A stretch of DNA of 9,164 nucleotides from Bacteroidales bacterium (GCA_031262005.1 JAISIO010000028.1:1-9164), one strand, 5' to 3'; numbered from the stretch's first letter, positions 1 to 6,169 are shown. Numbers and translations: made by a program. Notes: generated by a model from the letters alone, not told the origin.

Positions 1-617
1 TCAATCACCTCTTTCATCCACATATACAGTTGTCCGCGAGTTTCAACAGAAGCTGTTTTATCATCAATGAGTTCGCCTTTGTGGTTTTTATGCGAATTAA
101 ATCCGTTTCGTTTTCCTGCCACACTGAAGTCCTGACAAGGAAAACCGCCTGTTACTATGTCTACATCTTCAGGAAAAACATTAACGCCATTTCGATACAT
201 TTTCACCAAATCAACAATGCTTTCTTTGTAAAAATCTTCCGCATTATGTCCTCGTTTTGAAAAATAATTAACCCACGCATTTCGCGCATCGGTCAAGATA
301 TCATTGGCAAAAACGGTATTGAATTTCGTTTTTTTGAGTTGAACAAAACCGTTTTTGAATTTCTTGTCTATAAAATGAGGTGTTAATACTTCGTTGATTG
401 ATTGCTGTAACACAGAAAATCCACCCTCAAACCCCAAGTCCATACCGCCACAGCCCGAGAAAAGGGAAAGTACGTTTAATCTTTTTTTCTTGTCTGCTGT
501 AATCTTTTCAACTTTTGTTTTTGAATAGTAAAAAATATCCAACTGCGGTTCTTCTACTACGCTTATTTCTGTTTCTGTTGCATATTCTTGCATAGTGTAG
601 TTTTGTTGGTTAAACAT
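1..617 (-). CDS. DNA (cytosine-5-)-methyltransferase, N-terminal part, cut by window edge
   Basis: The frame is open from ATG at 617 to the window edge: 205 codons plus two bases, with the C-terminus outside. The product should transfer a methyl group from SAM to C5 of cytosine in a specific DNA site. Motif I, LSLFSGCGGMDLGF (residues about 50-63), binds SAM. Motif IV, GGFPCQDFSVAGKR (about 157-170), carries the catalytic Cys161. TRGQLYMWM (about 193-201) matches the segment that follows in this family. An N-terminal extension of about 45 residues precedes motif I, and the stretch between motifs I and IV is longer than in minimal enzymes. A TAnnTTTG box lies just upstream. M9 is an alternative start. 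The target-recognition domain, and therefore the specificity, is not visible, nor is any partner endonuclease. It could be an orphan enzyme or part of a type II restriction-modification system. The family call is firm. Confidence 0.93.
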   Translation of the reverse strand, partial: MFNQQNYTMQEYATETEISVVEEPQLDIFYYSKTKVEKITADKKKRLNVLSLFSGCGGMDLGFEGGFSVLQQSINEVLTPHFIDKKFKNGFVQLKKTKFNTVFANDILTDARNAWVNYFSKRGHNAEDFYKESIVDLVKMYRNGVNVFPEDVDIVTGGFPCQDFSVAGKRNGFNSHKNHKGELIDDKTASVETRGQLYMWMKEVI

Positions 618-633
618 AATTTAAAAATTCATA

Positions 634-641
634 CAAAGGTA
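634..641 (-). promoter_or_regulatory. Putative -7 box of the cytosine methyltransferase promoter
   Basis: On the minus strand this reads TACCTTTG, an exact match to the Bacteroidota -7 consensus TAnnTTTG. It sits 16 nt upstream of the start codon at 617, which would leave a leader of about 10 nt. No TTTG -33 element is visible about 19 nt further upstream, so only half of the promoter is supported by sequence. Confidence 0.4.
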
Positions 642-666
642 TTATTTTTTTCGTCGTTGTTTGCAT

Positions 667-685
667 AGCAGCTTGGTAAGCTGCT
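667..685. repeat. Small perfect hairpin between gldB and the methyltransferase gene
   Basis: AGCAGCTT and AAGCTGCT form a perfect 8-bp stem around a 3-nt loop, 14 nt after the gldB stop codon. No T-tract follows on either strand, so it is not a classical intrinsic terminator. It may still slow polymerase or protect the 3' end of the operon mRNA. It could also be a fragment of a dispersed repeat. Confidence 0.45.
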
Positions 686-699
686 CCTCACAAGTTGAA

Positions 700-1725
700 T
701 TAAGGATTATATTTAGCCCGTTGCACAATTTCCTGTGCCGAAGTTATTGCAAATAAATCGTGCATAGTTACATCGGGATTATGTTTCATAAACGATTCTA
801 CTATGCGAAAACCTATCCATTGCCCAAGGCGTCCCGGCGATTCGCGCGTAAATACATGAGTAAACGGACCATCTTCGGTAAAGCGTTTAATATCCATATA
901 ATTAGAACCAAACAACTGCGTGCTATTGCTCACAAAATATTTCCAGAATTCTCGTTCTGACTGCTCACAAAATTCAAGTTGCTGCTTAGTATAGCCCCAA
1001 ATTACCGTATCGGGTTCTGCCGGAAGCATTGATTTTACAAAAAACATAAGCCGTCCGTGCCCTATCATGTGAGCAAGCAAATGGTCTTCTTCAAAGAAAC
1101 TGTCGCCAAACTGTTTCGGAAAGTCATTATATTCGGCTAACGCACGCATAAAATCAACAGGAATACGCTCAAAATACATTTTTTGACGAGTAAAATTTGC
1201 AATACCCATATCTTTATATATTGGGGCATCAGCTCCTAAATAACTATCAAGACCTATTCCTACTACACTTGAATCTACGGCTATACCGGTGCCGTTACCC
1301 ACAAAGGTGCACACCTGCGGAATATGTTTTTCGGGGAAATAATACAAATAATACTGAAACGCCGAATGTAATTTTTGTTGCAATTCCTCACGTCGTTCAC
1401 GTAGCGGAATAGTTTGCTCATACATGGCTTCCATTCCCTCGCTATTCATGTATTCCGCCAATTGTGCTACATACGTACTATCGGTTGAAACTCCAATGTG
1501 TAAAATCCATTCATTGAACGTTTCAAAAAAAACGGGATATTTTTTGAGCATAGCAACACGTTTTGCTTCCGAAAAATTATGCGCCAAATCCAATATATCG
1601 TCTTCAAAATCAAGTATTTCAACAGTAACTTCTACCGACGACACATCGCGTTCATACGGATTGTTGTTGCATGAAATTCCCAAAACAATCAATAAAAGGA
1701 AGAGTAAAAAATAGTATCGTTTCAT
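700..1725 (-). CDS. gldB: Gliding motility-type lipoprotein GldB
   Basis: 341 residues. The N-terminus is a lipoprotein signal: a positively charged MKR, a hydrophobic stretch, then LGISC with Cys19 as lipidation site, followed by polar residues. The mature part carries patterns typical of the GldB family: IGLDSYLG (157-164), HGRLMFFVKSMLP (223-235), GYTKQQLEFC (244-253) and ESPGRLGQWIGFRIV (295-309). In Flavobacterium, GldB is an envelope lipoprotein essential for gliding and type IX secretion-linked motility. Relatives also occur in non-gliding Bacteroidota, so motility cannot be inferred here. Its start overlaps the stop of the preceding methyltransferase as TAATG, suggesting translational coupling. 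It is the last gene of the operon that begins with the cyclophilin. The gldC gene often found beside gldB is absent; the next gene is a DNA methyltransferase. Confidence 0.88.
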   Translation of the reverse strand: MKRYYFLLFLLLIVLGISCNNNPYERDVSSVEVTVEILDFEDDILDLAHNFSEAKRVAMLKKYPVFFETFNEWILHIGVSTDSTYVAQLAEYMNSEGMEAMYEQTIPLRERREELQQKLHSAFQYYLYYFPEKHIPQVCTFVGNGTGIAVDSSVVGIGLDSYLGADAPIYKDMGIANFTRQKMYFERIPVDFMRALAEYNDFPKQFGDSFFEEDHLLAHMIGHGRLMFFVKSMLPAEPDTVIWGYTKQQLEFCEQSEREFWKYFVSNSTQLFGSNYMDIKRFTEDGPFTHVFTRESPGRLGQWIGFRIVESFMKHNPDVTMHDLFAITSAQEIVQRAKYNP

Positions 1726-2390
1726 TATTTCTGCGATTTTTTTATTCGTCTACGCCATTTATATTGGGTAATAGAATGAGTAATATATGCTCTCAATGAA
1801 TTTCTGAAAGAACTAAAATCTAACCAATTACGATTATCAACACCTATTTTTTTTACAACCACCAATCGTTGTTCGGGCGAATGAAGAATTTGAAAATCTT
1901 TACGGTTTTGTTTAATATAATTTTTTACCGTAGAAATACTTCGCATCCATGCATCATGAAACACAACTATTCCGTTGTGTTTCAACATTTTTTCACAAAA
2001 ATAAAAATCTACAAATACAGAATCAAATTTATGATCTCCGTCGATAAACACAAAATCGAATATTTTACCCTGTTTTAACAATTGTGGCAACGCAAAATGT
2101 GAATAATCGGTAATCAATTGCAATTTATCCAATAATCCCAGTTGTGTAAAAATCTCTACTCCGTCGTTCCCGAATCGTTTTTCTTGAAATGGGTCAATTG
2201 CAATATGCTCAGCACCGGTAGCTGCCATTATATGGCTTGCCGAAAAGCCAAGTCCAAAACCAACTTCTAACGTAGTTTTGAATTTATTGGCTTTTACAAG
2301 ATTGTAAATATATTCAGCTTCACTATATGTTACTATCGAACCTATTTCTTTATTGGATAGTGTATAATGTTGTTTTAGTTTTTCTATCAT
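1725..2390 (-). CDS. Class I SAM-dependent methyltransferase
   Basis: 221 residues with a Rossmann-type methyltransferase fold. LEVGFGLGFS (41-50) is the glycine-rich SAM-binding loop. IAIDP (63-67) supplies the acidic residue expected at the end of strand 2. FDFVFIDGDHKF (111-122) and VVFHDAW (142-148) match the later strands of the group resembling O-methyltransferase / Methyltransf_24 proteins. The C-terminal tail is very basic (KWRRRIKK). There is no signal peptide or membrane segment, so it is probably cytoplasmic. The start overlaps the pheS stop by ATGA and the stop overlaps the gldB start, so all three are likely translated together. The substrate cannot be read from sequence. The link to pheS may be only organisational. 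Confidence 0.85.
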   Translation of the reverse strand: MIEKLKQHYTLSNKEIGSIVTYSEAEYIYNLVKANKFKTTLEVGFGLGFSASHIMAATGAEHIAIDPFQEKRFGNDGVEIFTQLGLLDKLQLITDYSHFALPQLLKQGKIFDFVFIDGDHKFDSVFVDFYFCEKMLKHNGIVVFHDAWMRSISTVKNYIKQNRKDFQILHSPEQRLVVVKKIGVDNRNWLDFSSFRNSLRAYITHSITQYKWRRRIKKSQK

Positions 2391-3406
2391 TGTGCTGCGC
2401 TGAATTGTTTGATAAATCGCAAATCATTTTCAAAAAACAATCGAATATCTTTTATTCCGTATTTAAGCATAGTTATGCGCTCCACTCCCATTCCAAATGC
2501 AAATCCGGTGTACACAGAACTATCTATTCCGCAATTGCTAAGCACCTGAGGGTCTACCATGCCACAACCAAGAATTTCGACCCAACCACTGTGTTTGCAC
2601 ACATTGCAACCTTTACCACCGCACAATGAACACGATATATCCATTTCTGCCGAAGGTTCGGTAAAAGGGAAATACGATGGTCGCAGACGAATTTGCGTAT
2701 CGGCACCAAACATTTCTTTGGCAAAAAACAGTAACGTTTGTTTCAAATCGGCAAACGATACTTGTTTATCGATATACAAGCCCTCTACCTGATGAAAAAT
2801 ACAATGCGCACGTGCCGAAATTGCCTCGTTGCGAAACACTCGTCCGGGAAAAACAGAGCGAATGGGCGGTTGTGTTTTTTCCATCACACGCACTTGCACA
2901 CTTGATGTGTGGGTACGCAACAAAATATCGGGATTTTTTTCAATAAAAAATGTATCCTGCATATCGCGTGCGGGGTGTTCTTCGGGAAAATTCAATGCGC
3001 TGAACACGTGCCAATCGTCCTCCATTTCCTGCCCTTCGGAAACGGTAAACCCAATGCGAGCAAAAATGTCGATAATTTGCTGTTTTACAATAGAAAGCGG
3101 GTGTCGGCTACCCAATTGCAAAGGATTGCCTGGCAAACTCATATCAATATCTATCGTTTGAGTATCAGTAGCTGCAAATGCCGCTTGTAATTCATCAAAT
3201 TTAGCTTGAGCAGCATTTTTCAAAACATTGATTTTTGCACCTATTTCTTTTTTCTGTTCGTTTGCCACATTCTTAAATTCCGAAAAAAGATTGTTTAATT
3301 CGCCTTTTTTCGATAAAAACGTTAAACGAAACTGTTCAACCTCTTCTTTTGTTTGCGCACTAAAAGCAGCAATTGCCGCATGAAGATTTTCAATTTTTTG
3401 TAACAT
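2387..3406 (-). CDS. pheS: Phenylalanine--tRNA ligase alpha subunit
   Basis: 339 residues, the usual length for bacterial PheS. With PheT (not in this window) it forms the alpha2-beta2 enzyme that charges tRNA-Phe. The N-terminal part (about 1-85) is the coiled-coil tRNA-binding arm. The class II catalytic core follows: GSRHPLSIV (99-107, motif 1 region), LRTHTSSVQVR (163-173), motif 2 beginning FRNEAISARAHCIFHQVE (191-208), and motif 3 GFAFGMGVERITML (301-314). A cysteine cluster CxxC-x4-CxxC at 259, 262, 267 and 270 looks like a small zinc-binding insert; it is seen in many Bacteroidota PheS proteins and absent from E. coli PheS. The start is 5 nt after the cyclophilin stop, so it is co-transcribed. 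The lack of an adjacent pheT differs from the E. coli pheST arrangement. Confidence 0.97.
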   Translation of the reverse strand: MLQKIENLHAAIAAFSAQTKEEVEQFRLTFLSKKGELNNLFSEFKNVANEQKKEIGAKINVLKNAAQAKFDELQAAFAATDTQTIDIDMSLPGNPLQLGSRHPLSIVKQQIIDIFARIGFTVSEGQEMEDDWHVFSALNFPEEHPARDMQDTFFIEKNPDILLRTHTSSVQVRVMEKTQPPIRSVFPGRVFRNEAISARAHCIFHQVEGLYIDKQVSFADLKQTLLFFAKEMFGADTQIRLRPSYFPFTEPSAEMDISCSLCGGKGCNVCKHSGWVEILGCGMVDPQVLSNCGIDSSVYTGFAFGMGVERITMLKYGIKDIRLFFENDLRFIKQFSAAQ

Positions 3407-3411
3407 TTTGT

Positions 3412-4074
3412 TTAGTTTAAAACTTTGATTTTAGTTATTATAACATCGTTCACAGGGCGGTCGCCGGGCTGAGTTGGCACGCTTGCAATTGCATCAATTA
3501 CTTCTTGCCCTTTGATAACTTCGCCAAACACAGTATATTGCCCATCTAAAAACGGCGTACCACCTATGGTTTTGTAAATTTCTCGCTGTTCGGCACTATA
3601 ATTTTGCCCAACAGCAGTAGGTCTGCCTTGTACAATATAAAATTGCGAACCCGACGATGCTTTTTGCGGATTTACATGATCGCCCATGCGAGCTGCTGCC
3701 AAAGCTCCTTTTTTGTGAATAAGGTTTGAATTAAACTCCGCAGGAACCGTATATCCCGGTCCGCCGGTGCCAAGCATTTTGCCGGCAGGAGCATGTTTTG
3801 AATTAGGGTCGCCGGCTTGTATCATAAATCCTTGAATTACACGATGAAACAATAAACTATCGTAAAAACCTTCTGTTGCAAGTTTTACGAAATTATCTCG
3901 ATGCAAAGGTGTTTCATTGTACAATTTTACCGTCATCACACCGTAATTGGTGTAAATTTCAAGTTGGATTTCTTTGGGTTTATCTTCTTTCGGGTTTTCT
4001 GTTAGCGAAAATGCTAACAAAGAAGCGCAAGCTATCAATCCTGCTACGCAAAAAAGGACGCTACGTTTTTTCAT
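3412..4074 (-). CDS. Cyclophilin-type peptidyl-prolyl cis-trans isomerase, exported
   Basis: 220 residues. The N-terminus MKKR plus a hydrophobic stretch (5-23) is an export signal. LIAC (13-16) resembles a lipobox, but hydrophobic residues continue after the cysteine, so cleavage by signal peptidase I is equally possible. Either way it should act in the periplasm or envelope. The cyclophilin domain runs from about 36 to 218. It has the catalytic FHR (76-78) in the LLFHRVIQGFMIQAGDP block, GSQFYI (142-147) and LDGQYTVFGEV (176-186). Residues about 151-172 form an insertion before the LDG motif relative to minimal cyclophilins. It catalyses isomerisation of X-Pro bonds during folding of exported proteins. 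It is the first gene of the tight operon with pheS, and its promoter probably drives the four-gene unit. Confidence 0.94.
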   Translation of the reverse strand: MKKRSVLFCVAGLIACASLLAFSLTENPKEDKPKEIQLEIYTNYGVMTVKLYNETPLHRDNFVKLATEGFYDSLLFHRVIQGFMIQAGDPNSKHAPAGKMLGTGGPGYTVPAEFNSNLIHKKGALAAARMGDHVNPQKASSGSQFYIVQGRPTAVGQNYSAEQREIYKTIGGTPFLDGQYTVFGEVIKGQEVIDAIASVPTQPGDRPVNDVIITKIKVLN

Positions 4075-4122
4075 TGTTCTAATTATAAAATTTAATTGAG
4101 TATTAATTAGTAATTATGACTG

Positions 4123-4130
4123 CAAATATA
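4123..4130 (-). promoter_or_regulatory. Putative -7 box for the cyclophilin-pheS-methyltransferase-gldB operon
   Basis: On the minus strand it reads TATATTTG, an exact match to TAnnTTTG, 48 nt upstream of the cyclophilin start. It lies in the 97-nt gap after the beta-propeller gene. No clear TTTG -33 element is seen at 19-21 nt spacing, so the promoter may be weak or activator-dependent. The leader would be roughly 40 nt and AT-rich. Confidence 0.5.
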
Positions 4131-4171
4131 AACGATAGTTGGATTTTTCGTGGTGCATTTGCTCTATTTTT

Positions 4172-5023
4172 TTAGTCTTCCACATATCGCACAAAAGCCA
4201 ATTTTGTACCACACGGCGACCACGAATTAACATTCAATGTCCCTTGTCCGCCGTAAAATTCTTCGGTAAGTTGCGTAACTTCCCCGGTTTTCATGTCCAT
4301 AAGTTTCAAACACACTCGTTGTCCGAAAGGGTGCGCTTGTGCTTGATCATCTAAATAACAAATGTATGCCATTTTTGAACCATCGGACGAAAAATGCGGG
4401 AACCAATTTGAATAACAATTATCGTGCGTTACTTGTGTTTGTTCGCTCCCGTCGACTCGCATACGCCAAATTTCCATAAACCCCGATTTGTAAGAATTAT
4501 AATATATGTACGTTCCACAAGGAGAAAATTCCGAGCCATCGTCTTGTACGGCTGAATTTGTTAGTTGCGTTTCTGTACCGCCATTGCGCGAAATTGCGTA
4601 AATATCCCACTGACCATGGCGCAAAGCGGTGTATATAAGCGTTTTGTCGTCGGGAGAAATACCGTGCCAAAAACTACCGTTCTGAGTGGTTACCAAACGA
4701 GGTTCGCCCCCTTCAATGGGCAGCATATAAATTTTCGACGTTTGCCAAGCAAGCGGTGTTGTATTGGTGCTATCGTGCGAACTGATAATAATTTCTTTTC
4801 CGTCAAAGGTAATTCCGTGGTCATTATTACAACAAACAGCTGAACCTGTATTCACACGTTCTTTGCGTTTTCCGGCAAAGAAAATTTTATACAATAATCC
4901 GCCGGAATTGACCAGCAAAAATTCGTTTTTGTACCAATTGGGAGCTTCTACAATAGCGTCGTCCGTCCAAAACACCTCTCGTTGCTTTGTTATTATATCA
5001 ATTATTTCAATGTAGGATTGCAT
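4172..5023 (-). CDS. TolB-like beta-propeller protein with PD40 repeats
   Basis: 283 residues with no signal peptide, so cytoplasmic as read. Propeller-blade units of the WD40-like PD40 type recur: TFDGKEIIISS (72-82), SPDDKTLIYTA (123-133), SPCGTYIYYNS (167-177), SSDGSKMAYIC (212-222) and SPCGTKLAFVR (269-279). Most are followed by a segment such as IWRMRVDGSEQTQVT. This is the layout of the TolB C-terminal propeller, but there is no TolB N-terminal domain and the protein is not exported, so it is not TolB of the Tol-Pal system. Conserved histidines near blade starts (H69, H120, H210) recall the related oligogalacturonate lyase propellers, but lyase activity is speculation. The start codon follows a 7-A run immediately after a heptad-repeat array. 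No promoter was seen, so expression may depend on readthrough from greA-HIT. Function unknown. Confidence 0.82.
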   Translation of the reverse strand: MQSYIEIIDIITKQREVFWTDDAIVEAPNWYKNEFLLVNSGGLLYKIFFAGKRKERVNTGSAVCCNNDHGITFDGKEIIISSHDSTNTTPLAWQTSKIYMLPIEGGEPRLVTTQNGSFWHGISPDDKTLIYTALRHGQWDIYAISRNGGTETQLTNSAVQDDGSEFSPCGTYIYYNSYKSGFMEIWRMRVDGSEQTQVTHDNCYSNWFPHFSSDGSKMAYICYLDDQAQAHPFGQRVCLKLMDMKTGEVTQLTEEFYGGQGTLNVNSWSPCGTKLAFVRYVED

Positions 5024-5030
5024 TTTTTTA

Positions 5031-5135
5031 TAGAGTATAGAGTGTAAAGTGTAGTGAATAGTGATTAGAGTGTAGTTATGACTTAGTTGCTATACTCTAA
5101 CAACTACACTCTAAACTCTAATAACTACACTCTAT
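5031..5135. repeat. Heptanucleotide-repeat palindrome filling the HIT/beta-propeller spacer
   Basis: On the plus strand seven consecutive 7-mers resembling TAGAGTG or TAGTGAA (5031-5079) are followed by an 11-nt core (5080-5090). Then come six 7-mers resembling TACACTC or TAAACTC (5091-5132). The second set is largely complementary to the first, so the RNA can form a long hairpin. The longest perfect arms are 14 bp: TAGAGTGTAGTTAT at 5066-5079 and its complement at 5121-5134. The array contains the HIT stop codon (5125-5127) and probably the last HIT codons. It ends about 8 nt before the beta-propeller start. It could act as an mRNA stabiliser, attenuator or weak terminator. Confidence 0.85.
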
Positions 5136-5514
5136 CTAAAATTTTTTTCGCCGTTTCGGCTAATTCCTCTTGTGAAGGTTTTAGTTTTTCTTGGGTGAAA
5201 TTTATGTCGTTCATCGCATTCATGGGTACTAAATGAATGTGTGCATGTGGAACTTCCAGTCCAATAACCGCTACGCCAATTCGTTTACACTCAATTGCTT
5301 GCTTTTGAGCACGAGCTACTTTTTTTGCAAATTGCATCATGCGACCAAGTATCTCATCGTCAATATCGAAAATATAATCAATTTCCTGTTTTGGAATTAC
5401 CAATATATGCCCTTCTACCAAAGGATTAACATCTAAAAATGCGAGAAATTCATCGGTTTCGGCAATTTTGTGCGCCGGAATTTCGCCCCGTACTATTTTT
5501 GAAAATATTGTCAT
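5125..5514 (-). CDS. HIT-family (histidine triad) nucleotide-binding protein
   Basis: 129 residues, typical length for the HINT/HIT branch. The start MTIFSKIVRGEIPAHKI is the classic family opening. FLDVNPLVEGHILVIPK (26-42) is the nucleotide-binding strand region. The triad is VPHAHIHLVP (88-97), with His90, His92 and His94 forming HxHxH. Family members hydrolyse or transfer nucleoside monophosphates from phosphoramidate and related substrates through a His-AMP intermediate. The cellular substrate here is unknown. It lies directly downstream of greA, a pairing common in Bacteroidota, and probably shares the greA transcript. Its start codon is preceded by AAAAAG right after a heptad-repeat array. 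Its last codons and TAG stop fall inside a second array, so the extreme C-terminus may have been reshaped by that repeat. Confidence 0.95.
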   Translation of the reverse strand: MTIFSKIVRGEIPAHKIAETDEFLAFLDVNPLVEGHILVIPKQEIDYIFDIDDEILGRMMQFAKKVARAQKQAIECKRIGVAVIGLEVPHAHIHLVPMNAMNDINFTQEKLKPSQEELAETAKKILDRV

Positions 5515-5520
5515 CTTTTT

Positions 5521-5592
5521 AATGATTAATGGTTAATGATTAATGGTTAATGGATAGTGATTAACCACTAACCATTAACCATTAATCACTAT
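5521..5592. repeat. Heptanucleotide-repeat palindrome filling the greA/HIT spacer
   Basis: Read on the minus strand from the greA stop codon, this is ten consecutive 7-mers that all begin with TA. The first half is G-bearing (TAGTGAT, TAATGGT, TAGTGGT). The second half is C-bearing (TAATCAC, TAACCAT, TAATCAT) and complementary to the first. Positions 5539-5586 form a 48-nt near-perfect palindrome with 15-bp perfect outer arms (5539-5553 and 5572-5586). A 14-bp unit is tandemly duplicated at 5524-5537 and 5538-5551. The greA stop TAG is the first triplet of the array, and the array ends about 7 nt before the HIT start codon. Confidence 0.88.
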
Positions 5593-6062
5593 CGTGTTAT
5601 TTCTATAATTTCAAAGGGAATTTTACCCGCAGGCACCGTAACTTCTACCATATCGCCTTGTCGTTTACCAAGTAAACCTTGGGCAATAGGCGTATTGATA
5701 GAAATTTTACCTGCTTTCAAATCGGCTTCCGACTCTGCAACTATGGTATATTGCATTGTTGCGTTATTTTTAGTGTTTTTAATCGTTACTTTCGATAAAA
5801 TTTGCACCAACGATGCGTCAATTTTAGATTCATCGAGTATGCGGGTATTTGCTATTGTTTCTTTCAATTTTGAAATTCGCAATTCCAATAAACCTTGCGC
5901 CTCTTTGGCAGCATCGTATTCCGCATTTTCTGACAAGTCGCCTTTATCACGAGCTTCGGCTATTTGTTGTGAAATTTTAGGTCGTTCAATCGAAGTCAAA
6001 CGGTCTAATTCTTGTTGAAGTTTTTTCAATCCTTCTTCTGTTACATAAGAAATGTTTGCCAT
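5589..6062 (-). CDS. greA: Transcription elongation factor GreA
   Basis: 157 residues, the normal length. The N-terminal antiparallel coiled coil (about 1-78) enters the secondary channel of RNA polymerase. Its tip ARDKGDLSENAEYDAAKE (37-54) includes the acidic residues Asp42 and Glu45, which help coordinate the catalytic Mg so that backtracked transcripts are cleaved. The FKBP-like C-terminal domain (about 85-157) contains TPIAQGLLGKRQGDMVEV (124-141), which fits the family pattern. The start MANISYVTEEGLKKL is canonical. A promoter with both -33 and -7 boxes and a leader hairpin lie upstream. HIT follows after a 74-nt spacer. The terminal codons abut a heptad-repeat array that supplies the TAG stop. 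GreB-type basic patches were not assessed, but GreA is by far the commoner form in this phylum. Confidence 0.97.
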   Translation of the reverse strand: MANISYVTEEGLKKLQQELDRLTSIERPKISQQIAEARDKGDLSENAEYDAAKEAQGLLELRISKLKETIANTRILDESKIDASLVQILSKVTIKNTKNNATMQYTIVAESEADLKAGKISINTPIAQGLLGKRQGDMVEVTVPAGKIPFEIIEITR

Positions 6063-6089
6063 TACTTTTTTAATTTAATATAAAACAAA

Positions 6090-6122
6090 AGGAATCTTAT
6101 AACCGTACAGTATAAGATTCCT
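6090..6122 (-). terminator. Terminator-like hairpin in the greA leader
   Basis: AGGAATCTTATA (6090-6101) and TATAAGATTCCT (6111-6122) form a perfect 12-bp stem with a 9-nt loop. On the minus strand the stem is followed by TTTGTTTTAT, a reasonable U-tract. On the plus strand it is followed by ATTTTTTT, so it could work in both directions. It lies downstream of the greA promoter and 27 nt before the greA start codon. It can therefore terminate readthrough from the coiled-coil gene and also attenuate greA itself. The stem is AT-rich, so termination may be partial. Confidence 0.65.
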
Positions 6123-6130
6123 ATTTTTTT

Positions 6131-6166
6131 GAGAAAAGCAAATATATGCTTTTATTTGCTTTTCTC
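6131..6166. repeat. 14-bp perfect inverted repeat spanning the greA promoter
   Basis: GAGAAAAGCAAATA (6131-6144) and TATTTGCTTTTCTC (6153-6166) are exact reverse complements separated by 8 nt. On the minus strand the repeat is followed by an A-run, not a T-run, so it is not a good terminator for the upstream gene. It covers the spacer and -7 box of the greA promoter, so an operator for a dimeric regulator is a possible reading. It could also form a hairpin at the 3' end of the upstream mRNA. Confidence 0.7.
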
Positions 6167-6169
6167 AAA
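6139..6169 (-). promoter_or_regulatory. Bacteroidota-type promoter of greA
   Basis: On the minus strand TTTG (6169-6166) is followed after exactly 19 nt by TATATTTG (6146-6139). This matches the Bacteroidota primary sigma-factor consensus TTTG / TAnnTTTG at its usual spacing. Transcription should start near 6132, giving a leader of about 70 nt that contains the hairpin at 6090-6122. It is the only promoter in the window where both elements are seen. Confidence 0.75.

Noticed and set aside
30..260. A plus-strand open frame within the left edge.
   Set aside because: It is antisense to the cytosine methyltransferase, which has clear motifs I and IV in the minus frame.
667..685. Intrinsic terminator after gldB.
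   Set aside because: The stem is perfect, but neither strand has a T-tract immediately after it, so I list it only as a hairpin.
4172..5023. Calling this gene tolB of the Tol-Pal system.
   Set aside because: There is no signal peptide, no TolB N-terminal domain, and no tolQ, tolR, tolA or pal nearby.
5031..5592. CRISPR-like array.
   Set aside because: The repeats are 7 nt with no spacers, and they switch to their complement half-way. CRISPR repeats are longer and separated by unique spacers.
6131..6166. Terminator of the coiled-coil gene.
   Set aside because: On the minus strand the stem is followed by a run of A, not T, and it contains the greA -7 box. Only the next hairpin at 6090-6122 has a U-tract.
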